A stretch of 64,000 nucleotides of DNA from Flavobacteriales bacterium (GTDB lineage: Bacteria > Bacteroidota > Bacteroidia > Flavobacteriales > JABDKJ01): NCBI GenBank assembly GCA_013002285.1, contig JABDKJ010000078.1, positions 124,001 to 188,000 of the forward strand, in the 5' to 3' direction. Numbering within the stretch: position 1 is the stretch's first letter; each line of letters opens with the position of its first letter. Below, piece by piece: positions 6,844 through 15,431 of the stretch. The translations under genes and the position numbers were made by a program. Under the pieces are notes generated by a model. It saw only the letters and a list, made by a program, of their open reading frames with translations, made no database searches and was not told the origin of the DNA.

Positions 6844-9642
6844 ATGGCAACAACGAAATTAGGACCAGATAAAAGCAAAGAGATCGCTGCTCACTTGAAT
6901 GTGAAAACGGCATATATAAATGGAAAAGCCCATTCGATAATAGAAGGCGAGACCATCATTTCTTTTGTAAGAAGAATAGAAGGGAAAAGAGATGCGATCC
7001 CCACGCTTTGCGATGCTCCAAACTTAGACCCCTTTGGGTCTTGTAGAGTTTGCAGTGTAGATATTGCCATGATCGAAAATGGACCGACAAGAACGGTTGC
7101 ATCTTGCCACACACCGGTTACTGAAAACAGTTATATCTATACGGATTCACCAAACATTGAAAGGCTTAGAAAGAACATCATGGAGCTGGTTTTGACAGAT
7201 CATCCATTGGACTGTTTAACATGCGAAGTGAATGGAAATTGTGAGTTACAGGATGTAGCCGCAAGAGTGGGAATAAGAGATGTGCGATACCCTGAAGGTG
7301 CTAACCATTTAGATCGTGAAAAGGACAATAGTCATCCTTACATGACGTCTGACCTTTCAAAATGTATAAACTGCTACCGCTGCGTAAGAGCGTGTGATGA
7401 GGTTCAAGGAGAGATGGTTTTGACCATGTTAGGAAGAGGTTTTGATAGCAAGATCGGAAAGGGTCCAGACCTATCTTTCATGGAGTCAGATTGCGTAAGT
7501 TGCGGTGCATGTTCTCAAGCTTGTCCAACTTCAGCCATTTCGGACGTATTCCAGAGCAAGGCCATAAGAGCTAAAGAAGTGACAAGAACCATCTGCACAT
7601 ATTGTGGTGTAGGTTGCAACTTAGAAGTAAGTCACAATGGAAATGAAATATTGAGCATTCAAGCTCCTTATGATGCAGAGGCAAATCAAGGACATACTTG
7701 TTTAAAAGGGCGCTACGCTTTCAAATTTGTCGATCATCCAGACAGATTGAAGACCCCATTAATAAAACGTAATGGAGTGTTCCATGAGGCGACTTGGGAT
7801 GAAGCTTATGATCTAATTGTAAGTGAATTCAATAGGATAAAGAGCGAACATGGACCGGATGCTATTGCTGGGATATCTTCTGCAAGAACGCCTAATGAAG
7901 AAAACTACCTGATGCAAAAACTCATGAGAGCAGTCATTGGGACAAATAATATTGATTGTTGTGCGAGGGTATGTCATTCACCTACGGCTTTGGGAATGCA
8001 AAGAGCATTTGGGACAGGCGCTGCAACAAATAGTATTGAGGATATAAAGCATACGGACTGTCTTTTGATCATTGGTGCCAATCCAACGGATGCACATCCA
8101 GTGACAGGTGCTAAATTGAAGCAGAAATTGATGAAGGGTTGCACTGGAATTGTGATCGACCCGCGAAAGATCGAATTGGCGAAATATGCTCAATACCATT
8201 TACAACTTCGCCCTGGAACGAATGTAGCTCTCCTCAATATGATGCTCTATTATATCATCAGCGAAGGATGGGAAGATGAGCAGTTTGTCAAGAACAGGAC
8301 AGAAGGCTACGAAGAGTTCAAAAAAGAGATCTTGGCGATCAATGTAGAGGAAATGGAACGTATAACTGGAGTGAAAAAAGAATTGGTTAAAGAAGCTGCG
8401 AAGGCATATGCGCATGCAAGTGCTGCGATGGAATTCCATGGCCTTGGTGTTACCGAACATACGCAGGGAACTTTCGCTATCCAAACAATTGCAGACCTTG
8501 CCATGATCACTGGGAATATTGGTAAAAAAGGTGCGGGGATGAATCCACTTCGTGGACAAAATAATGTTCAAGGTGCTGCAGATATGGGAGCACAACCACA
8601 CCAAGGAGCCGGTTATTTAGATGTGACCGACCCAAAAATGAATGCGCTTTACAAGTCATTTTACAATAGTGAAGTAGTGCCTGATCATGTTGGGTATAAG
8701 ATCCCTGAAATGTTCAATGCAGCAGTTGATGGAGATCTAAAAGCATTGTGGTTGGTTGGTGAAGATGTCGTGCAGACCGACCCAAATACAAGCCATGTGA
8801 GAAAGGCAATGGATAGCCTGGAGTTTCTCGTTGTAAGCGAACTGTTCATGACGGAAACTGCTAAGCATGCAACGGTGATCCTACCATCAGCGAGTTTCTT
8901 AGAAAAGAGCGGGACTTTTACGAATGGAGAAAGAAGGATACAGAGAGTGAATGCGGTGATAGAACCTATATCTGGAACAAAACCAGACGGACAACAAGTG
9001 ATTGATGTCATGAATAGAATGGGATATGCTCAACCAGATTATACGCCAGATGGAGTGCTTGCTGAAGTGGCAGGCATAGTTCCTTTCTTCAAAGGTGCCG
9101 TTTGGGAAGAACTAGGTGACAATGGCAAACAATGGCCTGTAAAAGAGGACGGTTCAGATACGAAACTCCTTCATATTGATGAATTTAAAAGAGGAAAAGG
9201 TGCCTTTTCATTTCACCCATTCAAGGAAAGTAATGAGATCGAAAAACACGGAAAGGACTATCCTTATATCATCACTACCAATAGAGAACTTGAGCATTAC
9301 AATTGCGGTGCAATGACACGTAGAACGGGTAATGTCGAGATCCTTACTGAAGATGTGCTCTTGATCAATCCGGAGGATGCAAAGAAAGAGAGCATTAATG
9401 ATGGAGACTTTGTTTGTGTTGAATCTCCAAGAGGAAAAGTGGATATCAAAGCGGTAGTGACAGATGAGGTGAGGCCGGGAATCTTGAGTTCAACCTTCCA
9501 CTTTCCAGATATCATGCTCAATTTAATTACAAGCGATGAATCTTGTTCTGAGGCCATGTGTCCAGAGTACAAAGTTGTGAGTTGCAGGATCAGAAAAAGC
9601 AAAGGAGACAAAAAGAGAATTGCAGAAGCAGTTACTGCGTAA
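6844..9642 (+). CDS. Formate dehydrogenase catalytic (molybdopterin) subunit
   Basis: This is the 932-residue catalytic subunit that oxidises formate to CO2. The N-terminal part holds a NuoG-like Fe-S relay: [2Fe-2S] (C56, C67, C70, C88), the His-Cys [4Fe-4S] (H120, C124, C127, C133), two ferredoxin-type clusters (C174/177/180/184 and C217/220/223/227) and the proximal [4Fe-4S] (C251, C254, C258, C286). The bis-MGD domain follows. The active-site residue is cysteine C377 in RVCHSPTAL, where E. coli FdhF has selenocysteine, so no Sec machinery is needed. The C-terminal molydopterin-binding domain (NRELEHYNCGAMTRRTGN) completes it. Like FdsA/FdhF of soluble NAD-linked enzymes it lacks a Tat signal. 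A small delta subunit was not found downstream. Confidence 0.95.
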   Translation: MATTKLGPDKSKEIAAHLNVKTAYINGKAHSIIEGETIISFVRRIEGKRDAIPTLCDAPNLDPFGSCRVCSVDIAMIENGPTRTVASCHTPVTENSYIYTDSPNIERLRKNIMELVLTDHPLDCLTCEVNGNCELQDVAARVGIRDVRYPEGANHLDREKDNSHPYMTSDLSKCINCYRCVRACDEVQGEMVLTMLGRGFDSKIGKGPDLSFMESDCVSCGACSQACPTSAISDVFQSKAIRAKEVTRTICTYCGVGCNLEVSHNGNEILSIQAPYDAEANQGHTCLKGRYAFKFVDHPDRLKTPLIKRNGVFHEATWDEAYDLIVSEFNRIKSEHGPDAIAGISSARTPNEENYLMQKLMRAVIGTNNIDCCARVCHSPTALGMQRAFGTGAATNSIEDIKHTDCLLIIGANPTDAHPVTGAKLKQKLMKGCTGIVIDPRKIELAKYAQYHLQLRPGTNVALLNMMLYYIISEGWEDEQFVKNRTEGYEEFKKEILAINVEEMERITGVKKELVKEAAKAYAHASAAMEFHGLGVTEHTQGTFAIQTIADLAMITGNIGKKGAGMNPLRGQNNVQGAADMGAQPHQGAGYLDVTDPKMNALYKSFYNSEVVPDHVGYKIPEMFNAAVDGDLKALWLVGEDVVQTDPNTSHVRKAMDSLEFLVVSELFMTETAKHATVILPSASFLEKSGTFTNGERRIQRVNAVIEPISGTKPDGQQVIDVMNRMGYAQPDYTPDGVLAEVAGIVPFFKGAVWEELGDNGKQWPVKEDGSDTKLLHIDEFKRGKGAFSFHPFKESNEIEKHGKDYPYIITTNRELEHYNCGAMTRRTGNVEILTEDVLLINPEDAKKESINDGDFVCVESPRGKVDIKAVVTDEVRPGILSSTFHFPDIMLNLITSDESCSEAMCPEYKVVSCRIRKSKGDKKRIAEAVTA

Positions 9643-9715
9643 TAACTGACGCAAGTCAGAACATCCTAGAACAGGTATCAACGGTAAATACCATTAAGTC
9701 ATCTAAATTGCATTG

Positions 9716-10948
9716 ATGAGCGAAGAGAAAACTTCTCTTAAGAGAAGTCTCGGTTTAGGTCTATTGATCTTGTACGGTGTGGGGACCATGCTCGGTGCAG
9801 GCATTTATGTACTTGTTGGCAAGGTTGCTGGCTATGCTGGAATGCACGCTCCACTTTCTTTTATTGCAGCGGCAATAGTTGCTGCTTTCACAGCACTTTC
9901 ATATTCTCAATTATCATCGATGATCCCCAAGAGTGCAGGGGAAGTTGCCTTCGTAGAGGCAGGGTTCAAAAAGCGATATTTGGCTTCTATCGTTGGCTGG
10001 TTAGTTGTGTTTTCTGGAGTTGTTTCTTCTGCAAGTCTGGCAACAGGGTTTGCCGGATATTTGGACACCTTCATTGTATTGCCGCATAACTTTGTTGAGT
10101 TTTTGGTTATTCTCGTTTTGGGTTTGGTAGCCATTTGGGGGATCCAGGAATCTATCATTTTAGCTTCAGTAATTTCTATTATCGAGGTCGGAGGTCTTAT
10201 CTTGATCATAGTCGTGAGTGGACACCATTTGTCCGACCTTCCTCAAAGGTGGGAAGAGGTGAATTTATTCAGTGGAAAAGGGGACTATAGTGGCTTTCTT
10301 CTAGGTTCGTTCTTGGCCTTTTTTGCGTTCATCGGATTTGAGGATCTGGCGAATATTGCGGAGGAATCAAAGAACCCACAGAAGAATTTACCTATAAGTA
10401 TCTTGGTATCACTCGCGATCGTTACAGTGCTATACATTGTTATTTCACTGATCTCGGTCTTAGCCTTACCTCTTGATGAACTGGCTGCAAGTGATGCGCC
10501 ATTGGCGGATATTGTAAAACAGGAAAGCGCAAGACTACCAGCCATAATGAGCGTGATCAGTATGATCGCAGTTGTGAATGGAGTGCTTATCCAGGTGATC
10601 ATGTGTTCACGTGTACTTTATGGAATGTCGCGCCAGGGACTTACAAAAGAAATTTTTGGGAGAGTCTCAAAAAAGACAAGAACACCGATCCAGGCCACAA
10701 CAACAGTCCTTTTTTTAGTGCTTTTTGCCGCCCTTCTTCTTCCGATCGTAACATTGGCAAACACAACTAGCTATATAATCCTGTTTGTATTTGTAATGGT
10801 CAATGGCGCACTTATTCTTTTGCATAAAAGAAAGGAAGAAAAAAGCGGGAAATATATTCGAGTGCCAAAGTGGGTGCCATGGGTAGGGCTGACCCTGTGT
10901 TTGTTTTTTCTAGTGCTGAAGACCTACATCGAGATCACGGGGGCTTAG
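9716..10948 (+). CDS. APC-family amino-acid permease
   Basis: This inner-membrane transporter is about 410 residues with roughly 12 hydrophobic segments. The N-terminal signature of the APC superfamily is clear (GLLILYGVGTMLGAGIYVLV), and FFAFIGFEDLANIAEESKNP matches the conserved TM6-cytoplasmic loop. The substrate cannot be deduced. I chose the ATG at 9716; a TTG directly before it is an alternative. It starts 73 bp after the formate dehydrogenase gene on the same strand. The gap contains only short imperfect inverted repeats and no clear terminator, so read-through is possible. It is tail to tail with the next gene (1 bp apart). Confidence 0.88.
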   Translation: MSEEKTSLKRSLGLGLLILYGVGTMLGAGIYVLVGKVAGYAGMHAPLSFIAAAIVAAFTALSYSQLSSMIPKSAGEVAFVEAGFKKRYLASIVGWLVVFSGVVSSASLATGFAGYLDTFIVLPHNFVEFLVILVLGLVAIWGIQESIILASVISIIEVGGLILIIVVSGHHLSDLPQRWEEVNLFSGKGDYSGFLLGSFLAFFAFIGFEDLANIAEESKNPQKNLPISILVSLAIVTVLYIVISLISVLALPLDELAASDAPLADIVKQESARLPAIMSVISMIAVVNGVLIQVIMCSRVLYGMSRQGLTKEIFGRVSKKTRTPIQATTTVLFLVLFAALLLPIVTLANTTSYIILFVFVMVNGALILLHKRKEEKSGKYIRVPKWVPWVGLTLCLFFLVLKTYIEITGA

Positions 10949-10949
10949 G

Positions 10950-11516
10950 TCATTCTCTATTCCCAAAAGCGAATTCTAACTTCTCATAGAACTCTTCTCC
11001 AAAGGCTCTTATCAAAGCATCCTTGCAAAATTTGTATATCGGCATTTGCAGTTTGGTACCACATTCACAAGCTGGTTCACAGATAGGCCACTTGTGATAA
11101 TTCATTCCCAAGTATTCACTTAGCTGCTTTGTTCGGATAGGGTAGAGATGACAGGAGATCGGTTTTCTGAATTCACTGGCTCCATCGAAATAGGCTTTCT
11201 CAATACCACAACCTGCAATGCCATTTTCATCAAAGATGGTGTACGCACATTCTTTCCCGTCTCTAAGAGTAGTTACCCATTCTCCATCAGAGTCTTGTGT
11301 GTATTTACCTTGCTCCTCAATAGCTGCTGCTCCTTCTTCTCTCAAATAGGGTTTTACATCTTCGAAAATGTCATCCAAAATGGACAGTTCTTCATCTGTA
11401 AGTGGTGCTCCACTTTCTCCTTGAACACAGCAAGCTCCCTTGCATGCATTGAGATCACATACAAAGTGTTTGTCAAAGAGGTCTTCGGAAATAAGTTTAT
11501 CGTCAATGAGTATCAC
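10950..11516 (-). CDS. DUF3109 family cysteine-rich protein
   Basis: This 188-residue protein belongs to DUF3109, a family of uncharacterised cysteine-rich proteins related to YkgJ-type metal- or Fe-S-binding proteins. The conserved cysteine pattern is visible: HFVCDLNACKGACCVQGESG near the N-terminus, CAYTIF and GIAGCGIEKA in the middle, ISCHLYPIR, and CEPACECG. Eleven or so cysteines in a small cytoplasmic protein argue for a bound cluster or metal. No signal peptide is seen. It is transcribed alone, leftward, divergent from glyS (68 bp between starts). Confidence 0.9.
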   Translation of the reverse strand: MILIDDKLISEDLFDKHFVCDLNACKGACCVQGESGAPLTDEELSILDDIFEDVKPYLREEGAAAIEEQGKYTQDSDGEWVTTLRDGKECAYTIFDENGIAGCGIEKAYFDGASEFRKPISCHLYPIRTKQLSEYLGMNYHKWPICEPACECGTKLQMPIYKFCKDALIRAFGEEFYEKLEFAFGNRE

Positions 11517-11584
11517 GAAACGAAGGTATGTTTTTCTTAAGCTTTCATTTAGTCTTATTCTTAAACTTAAATATCTTCGCGCCC

Positions 11585-13114
11585 ATGTCAGAAGATATCT
11601 TCAAAAAAGTGATCTCTCATGCCAAGGAGCATGGTTTTGTTTTCCAGTCTAGTGAGATCTATGATGGCCTAAGCGCTACCTATGACTATGGCCAGAATGG
11701 AGTTGAGCTAAAGAACAACATCAAGAAATATTGGTGGGCTGCCATGGTGCAAATGAACGAGAATGTAGTTGGACTGGACGCTGCTATTTTTATGCATCCT
11801 ACGACATGGAAAGCAAGTGGTCACGTAGATGCCTTTAATGACCCACTGATCGATAATAAGGATTCAAAAAAGAGGTATAGAGCTGATGTATTGATCGAGG
11901 ATCATATGGCTAAGTATGAGGCCAAGATCGAAAAAGATGTTGCAAAAGGAAAGAAGAGGTTCGGGGACGATTTTGACGAAAAACAATTCAGGGAAACAAA
12001 CCCAAATGTGCTCAGGAACAAAGCGAAGATCGATGAGATAAACGCTAAGTTCAAGTCTGCTATGGAAGCAGATGACCTTGCAGCAGTAAAAACACTGATC
12101 GAAGAATTAGAGATCGCTTGTCCCGTGTCCGGTTCAAAGAATTGGACAGATGTTAGGCAATTCAATTTGATGTTCGGTACAGAGTTAGGTTCAGTGGCAG
12201 GGGACGCTTCTACGATCTACTTAAGGCCGGAAACGGCACAAGGTATTTTCGTGAATTTCTTGAACGTACAAAAGTCGGGTAGGATGAAGATCCCATTTGG
12301 TATTGCCCAGATAGGAAAGGCATTCAGGAACGAGATCGTTGCCAGGCAATTCATTTTCAGAATGCGTGAATTCGAACAAATGGAAATGCAATTTTTCATT
12401 AAGCCGGGAACGCAGAAGGAGTGGTATGAGAAGTGGAAAGAGCAAAGAATGAAATGGCATTCTGCTCTTGGAATGGGAGATGAGAATTACCGCTTTCACG
12501 ATCATATGAAATTGGCGCACTATGCAGATGCCGCTTGTGATATCGAATTCAAATTCCCATTTGGGTTTAAAGAGTTGGAAGGGATCCATTCGCGAACGGA
12601 TTTTGATCTTAGTCAACACGAAGAACATTCTGGAAAAAAGCTCCAGTACTTCGACCCGGAGGACAACAAGAACTACGTCCCATATGTAGTTGAAACATCT
12701 ATCGGTTTGGACAGAATGTTCCTTGCCGTGCTTTCAAATTCACTCAAAGAAGAAGACCTTGGAGATGGAACAAGTCGTGTGGTCTTGAGCGTGCCACCTG
12801 CTTTGGCACCTTATAAAGTGGCCGTGCTACCACTTCTTAAGAAAGATGGATTACCAGAAAAGGCGAGAGAGATCATGGACAATTTAAAGTTCGATCATCA
12901 ATGTCTCTATGAAGAAAAGGATACTATAGGAAAAAGATACAGAAGGAATGATGCGATCGGCACGCCCTATTGCGTAACAGTAGACCACCAAACTTTAGAA
13001 GACAATACTGTAACAATTCGTGAAAGAGACAGCATGGACCAAGAACGGGTTTCAATTGAAAAACTAGCTGGGATCATTGAGGAAAAAGTAAGTATGAGAA
13101 AGTTATTGGTGTAG
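11585..13114 (+). CDS. glyS: Glycine--tRNA ligase (dimeric, bacterial/eukaryotic-type)
   Basis: This class II aminoacyl-tRNA synthetase charges tRNA-Gly. I place the start at the ATG at 11585 (MSEDIFKKVISHAKEHGFVF), because residues encoded further upstream do not fit the family. The 509-residue product has motif 2 (AFRNEIVARQFIFRMREFEQ), motif 3 (SIGLDRMFLAVL) and a C-terminal anticodon-binding domain (~400-505). The N-terminal GLSATYDYGQNGVELKNNI and WWAAMV segments are typical of the alpha2 GlyRS. It stands alone, and no T-box or terminator was recognised around it. Confidence 0.96.
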   Translation: MSEDIFKKVISHAKEHGFVFQSSEIYDGLSATYDYGQNGVELKNNIKKYWWAAMVQMNENVVGLDAAIFMHPTTWKASGHVDAFNDPLIDNKDSKKRYRADVLIEDHMAKYEAKIEKDVAKGKKRFGDDFDEKQFRETNPNVLRNKAKIDEINAKFKSAMEADDLAAVKTLIEELEIACPVSGSKNWTDVRQFNLMFGTELGSVAGDASTIYLRPETAQGIFVNFLNVQKSGRMKIPFGIAQIGKAFRNEIVARQFIFRMREFEQMEMQFFIKPGTQKEWYEKWKEQRMKWHSALGMGDENYRFHDHMKLAHYADAACDIEFKFPFGFKELEGIHSRTDFDLSQHEEHSGKKLQYFDPEDNKNYVPYVVETSIGLDRMFLAVLSNSLKEEDLGDGTSRVVLSVPPALAPYKVAVLPLLKKDGLPEKAREIMDNLKFDHQCLYEEKDTIGKRYRRNDAIGTPYCVTVDHQTLEDNTVTIRERDSMDQERVSIEKLAGIIEEKVSMRKLLV

Positions 13115-13140
13115 ATATCCGATAAACTTTTCACTCTGTG

Positions 13141-13275
13141 CTAATTATCCCTGTCCTCAAAAGTTTCGTTCTTTTTGTCCTCCACTCTTTTTACGATAAA
13201 GTAGATCAGCGCTATTCCGCAGCCCAGAAAAAAAAGTACTTGCAATGCCACTATTATTATTGGTATAGTATCCAT
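13141..13275 (-). CDS. Small (44-residue) single-pass membrane protein
   Basis: The ORF starts with ATG 2 bp after the YbjQ stop codon. The product has a short N-terminus (MDTIP), one hydrophobic helix of ~23 residues (IIIVALQVLFFLGCGIALIY) and a charged tail (KRVEDKKNETFEDRDN). This is the hallmark of a real small membrane protein: Ile/Leu-rich helix, then positive, then acidic residues. The tight spacing implies co-transcription and probably translational coupling with ybjQ. The function is unknown; it may anchor or assist the YbjQ oligomer. Confidence 0.6.
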   Translation of the reverse strand: MDTIPIIIVALQVLFFLGCGIALIYFIVKRVEDKKNETFEDRDN

Positions 13276-13277
13276 TA

Positions 13278-13589
13278 TTAAAATTTTACCGCTGTTCCAT
13301 AAGCTAAGATCTCAGATGCTCCTTGCATGATCATAGATGTTGTTATCCGAATGTTCACTACACCATCAGCTCCTAGTCTTTGAGCATCTTGTATCAATCT
13401 TTGAAGTGCTTCTTCTCTGGCCTGAGCCTGTAACTTAGTGTACTCAGAGATCTCTCCACCAACTATATTTTTCAATCCTGCAAATATGTCTCTTCCAATG
13501 TTTCTGGCTCGCACTGTGCTTCCGCGTGCTATTCCAATAACTTCAGATATCTGTTTTCCAGGTATTGTTTCTGTCGTTGTAACTATCAT
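13278..13589 (-). CDS. YbjQ / UPF0145 family protein (putative heavy-metal-binding)
   Basis: This 103-residue protein matches the YbjQ (DUF74) family, small proteins forming ring-shaped homopentamers with a proposed but unproven metal-binding role. Family hallmarks are the N-terminal TTTETIPGKQI, RARNIGRDIFAGLKNIVGGE, YTKLQAQAREEALQRL, LGADGVVNIR and the terminal EILAYGTAVKF. The length equals the usual ~105 residues. It is followed 2 bp later by a 44-residue membrane protein, an arrangement that may tether it to the membrane. Confidence 0.93.
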   Translation of the reverse strand: MIVTTTETIPGKQISEVIGIARGSTVRARNIGRDIFAGLKNIVGGEISEYTKLQAQAREEALQRLIQDAQRLGADGVVNIRITTSMIMQGASEILAYGTAVKF

Positions 13590-13701
13590 TTAATTTCTCT
13601 TTTCCTAAATATACAAATGGTGTAGACACCTACTCATCAAAAATGTTAAGCGGTCTTTAGGAGGGATAATTGCAATAAAATTGCGTCTTTCGCGACCCCA
13701 A

Positions 13702-14907
13702 ATGGTATCATTATACATAGAGCCCCAAAATTTTGACAAGCGCAATATGTTGTCGCTTGCAAATGGAAGTAAGGTATCCGTACCAGATGAATTGCTCCAA
13801 AGCCAGCTGCAGATCTTGCGTTCAGATTGCGAATGGGTTTTGAATAAGAAAGGTTCATCGGATGGTTTTGATGCCATAGTCTCTCTAAATAGTACGCATG
13901 CCAAGTCATTGCCTGATCAACTTAAAAAAGTAGAAGTTCACCCGAGCCTGGTTTTGACGTCCCAAATGGATAACGAACTGCGCTTCAAATACGATGATCT
14001 AACTGAAGAGAACAGAGCAGAATTATTGGATCTTGAGAAAGAGGTCACTAAAACCATACTCAAGAAATTTCCAGGATCACAAGTGGGTGTCTACGCAGAG
14101 ATAGGAGATGAAAAAGAAGGCCACAAAAAGAATAAAATTTGGATAGCGGTTTTAAAAAAGGGAGGAAAAAGCCCATTGCTTTTTCATTTTTCTTCAGGAG
14201 ACAAAGACCAACTTGCTAAACGAGCCATTGAAAAACTGTCTGCAGTAAAGCCGATGAATGTCTTTATTACTAGAGACTTGAATGAAAATGATGGCTTGAA
14301 AACTGCTTTGCAAAACAACGGTTTTGATATCAAAGGAAAAGCACTTATAGAGCATAAAGGGGTTGAAATGAAGAAACTTCCAGTTACAGGGTGGATCTTC
14401 TTTTCCAATAAACGTGCAGTGAAATACTTCTTTTTACAAAAACCCGATATCGGAAAAAGTAAGGTCGCAGCTATAAGTAAATTGGTAGCGGATGAGATCA
14501 GAAAATATGGTTCGCGAGCAGAATTTATCGGAGGCTCAGATTCGAGCATGGTTGCCAGACAATTCAACAATGTAGCTGGTAAGGCTAGAGTGCTATTTCC
14601 AAAGGGAAGAGGCGATGGTAGTATCGTTCAGCAGCACAATAGACCGGAAACCAACATAGACATATTTGTTTATGAGACCATAAACAATGAAAAACACAAG
14701 ATACCTAAAAGTGATGTTGTCGTTTTCACTTCTCCTGTAAATGTGCTGGCCTATTTACAACAGAACACGCTAAAGAATGAGAAAGTGATCGCTTATGGCG
14801 ATGCCACTTTTAATACGCTACGTGCGAAAAAAGTACTCACCATATTCCCTACTCACTCGTTTGATAATATTGGGATCATAAGGGCGATATACGCTGCTAG
14901 CGTCTAG
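13702..14907 (+). CDS. Uroporphyrinogen-III synthase (HemD) fused to a degenerate, truncated HemC domain
   Basis: The 401-residue product ends in a HEM4 domain (about residues 184-401: VFITRDLNENDGLKTAL, ITGW-like VTGWIFFSNKRAVKYF, VVVFTSPVNVLAYL, IAYGDATFNTLRAKKV), the enzyme that cyclises hydroxymethylbilane to uroporphyrinogen III. The first ~180 residues resemble the second half of hydroxymethylbilane synthase: an LRSDCEWVL-x-DGFDAIVSL stretch and a C-terminal-domain block ending in VGVYAE. HemC domain 1 is missing altogether, and the loop that normally carries the dipyrromethane-binding cysteine reads KKFPGSQVGVYAE, with no Cys. The N-terminal half therefore cannot be an active HemC. I chose the ATG at 13702; a TTG at 13681 would add seven residues. 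A 3'-end gap of 2 bp separates it from the convergent next gene. Confidence 0.75.
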   Translation: MVSLYIEPQNFDKRNMLSLANGSKVSVPDELLQSQLQILRSDCEWVLNKKGSSDGFDAIVSLNSTHAKSLPDQLKKVEVHPSLVLTSQMDNELRFKYDDLTEENRAELLDLEKEVTKTILKKFPGSQVGVYAEIGDEKEGHKKNKIWIAVLKKGGKSPLLFHFSSGDKDQLAKRAIEKLSAVKPMNVFITRDLNENDGLKTALQNNGFDIKGKALIEHKGVEMKKLPVTGWIFFSNKRAVKYFFLQKPDIGKSKVAAISKLVADEIRKYGSRAEFIGGSDSSMVARQFNNVAGKARVLFPKGRGDGSIVQQHNRPETNIDIFVYETINNEKHKIPKSDVVVFTSPVNVLAYLQQNTLKNEKVIAYGDATFNTLRAKKVLTIFPTHSFDNIGIIRAIYAASV

Positions 14908-14909
14908 AT

Positions 14910-15275
14910 CTATTTGATCACTTTCTTGATCACCTTTATCTCTTTTCCATCTCCTTCTTGCATTATCTCTTCGCTCATCTCTACTTCAACTTCCATTTCA
15001 TCACCGTTCTTTATGATCTTTATCTCTCCTCCATCAATGCTTATGGTGGTATCACCCTCAAATGAGCTATCACTTAATTCTTTGATGATCACCGTGTGCT
15101 CTCCATCTCCACCTTTGAACATCATGGTTTCTCCTCCCTTTTCTATCCATACGTTTTCTCCATGCATGCCCTTATGCATTCTGGGTCCTTTATGACCGGT
15201 GATCCTTCCAAGTAAAAACCCTAGAATTAAAAAAATGATCCCAAAAACAAGGACCTTTGTCCATTCGCCTTTCAT
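14910..15275 (-). CDS. Hypothetical single-pass membrane protein with acidic beta-rich tail
   Basis: Using the ATG at 15275 (MKGEWTKV), the product is 121 residues. One transmembrane helix (VLVFGIIFLILGFLLGRITG) is followed by a His/Gly-rich stretch (HKGPRMHKGMHGENVW) and alternating hydrophobic-acidic strands (TTISIDGGEIKIIKNGDEME, EIKVIKKVIK), suggesting an extracytoplasmic beta domain. I do not recognise a family. An upstream ATG at 15320 would add 15 non-hydrophobic residues and is less likely, because a candidate promoter lies at 15296-15303. Confidence 0.65.
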   Translation of the reverse strand: MKGEWTKVLVFGIIFLILGFLLGRITGHKGPRMHKGMHGENVWIEKGGETMMFKGGDGEHTVIIKELSDSSFEGDTTISIDGGEIKIIKNGDEMEVEVEMSEEIMQEGDGKEIKVIKKVIK

Positions 15276-15295
15276 AATTATTGTTGTTTGTACTT

Positions 15296-15303
15296 CAAAT
15301 GTA
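15296..15303 (-). promoter_or_regulatory. Candidate -7 promoter element (TACATTTG)
   Basis: TACATTTG on the minus strand matches the Bacteroidota -7 consensus TAnnTTTG exactly and lies 20 bp before the ATG at 15275. A TTG occurs upstream but with only 14 bp spacing, shorter than usual. Confidence 0.35.
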
Positions 15304-15431
15304 CGTAAGCACTTAAACAATAGGAGGGTTGCAGGGTTCTATTTTCAAGATCTTAGCGTGAATTAGGTTATATTGAATTTTAGCTTAGGATAAGCGAATA
15401 AGCGTTACATAATGGTTAATTTCGCAGCCCC

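Noticed and set aside
8200..8604. 134-codon open frame on the minus strand
   Set aside because: It lies fully inside the formate dehydrogenase catalytic gene, whose frame has clear domains. The antisense frame shows no family and has shadow composition.
5175..9642. NADH dehydrogenase (complex I) NuoE/F/G genes
   Set aside because: The large subunit has the formate dehydrogenase active-site RVCHSPT motif and a bis-MGD domain with C-terminal part, and fdhD is the first gene. No other nuo gene is nearby.
13605..13909. Two ~90-codon minus-strand frames at the start of the hemD fusion
   Set aside because: They overlap the plus-strand coding region, have no resemblance to known families, and one runs into the intergenic space without a start signal.
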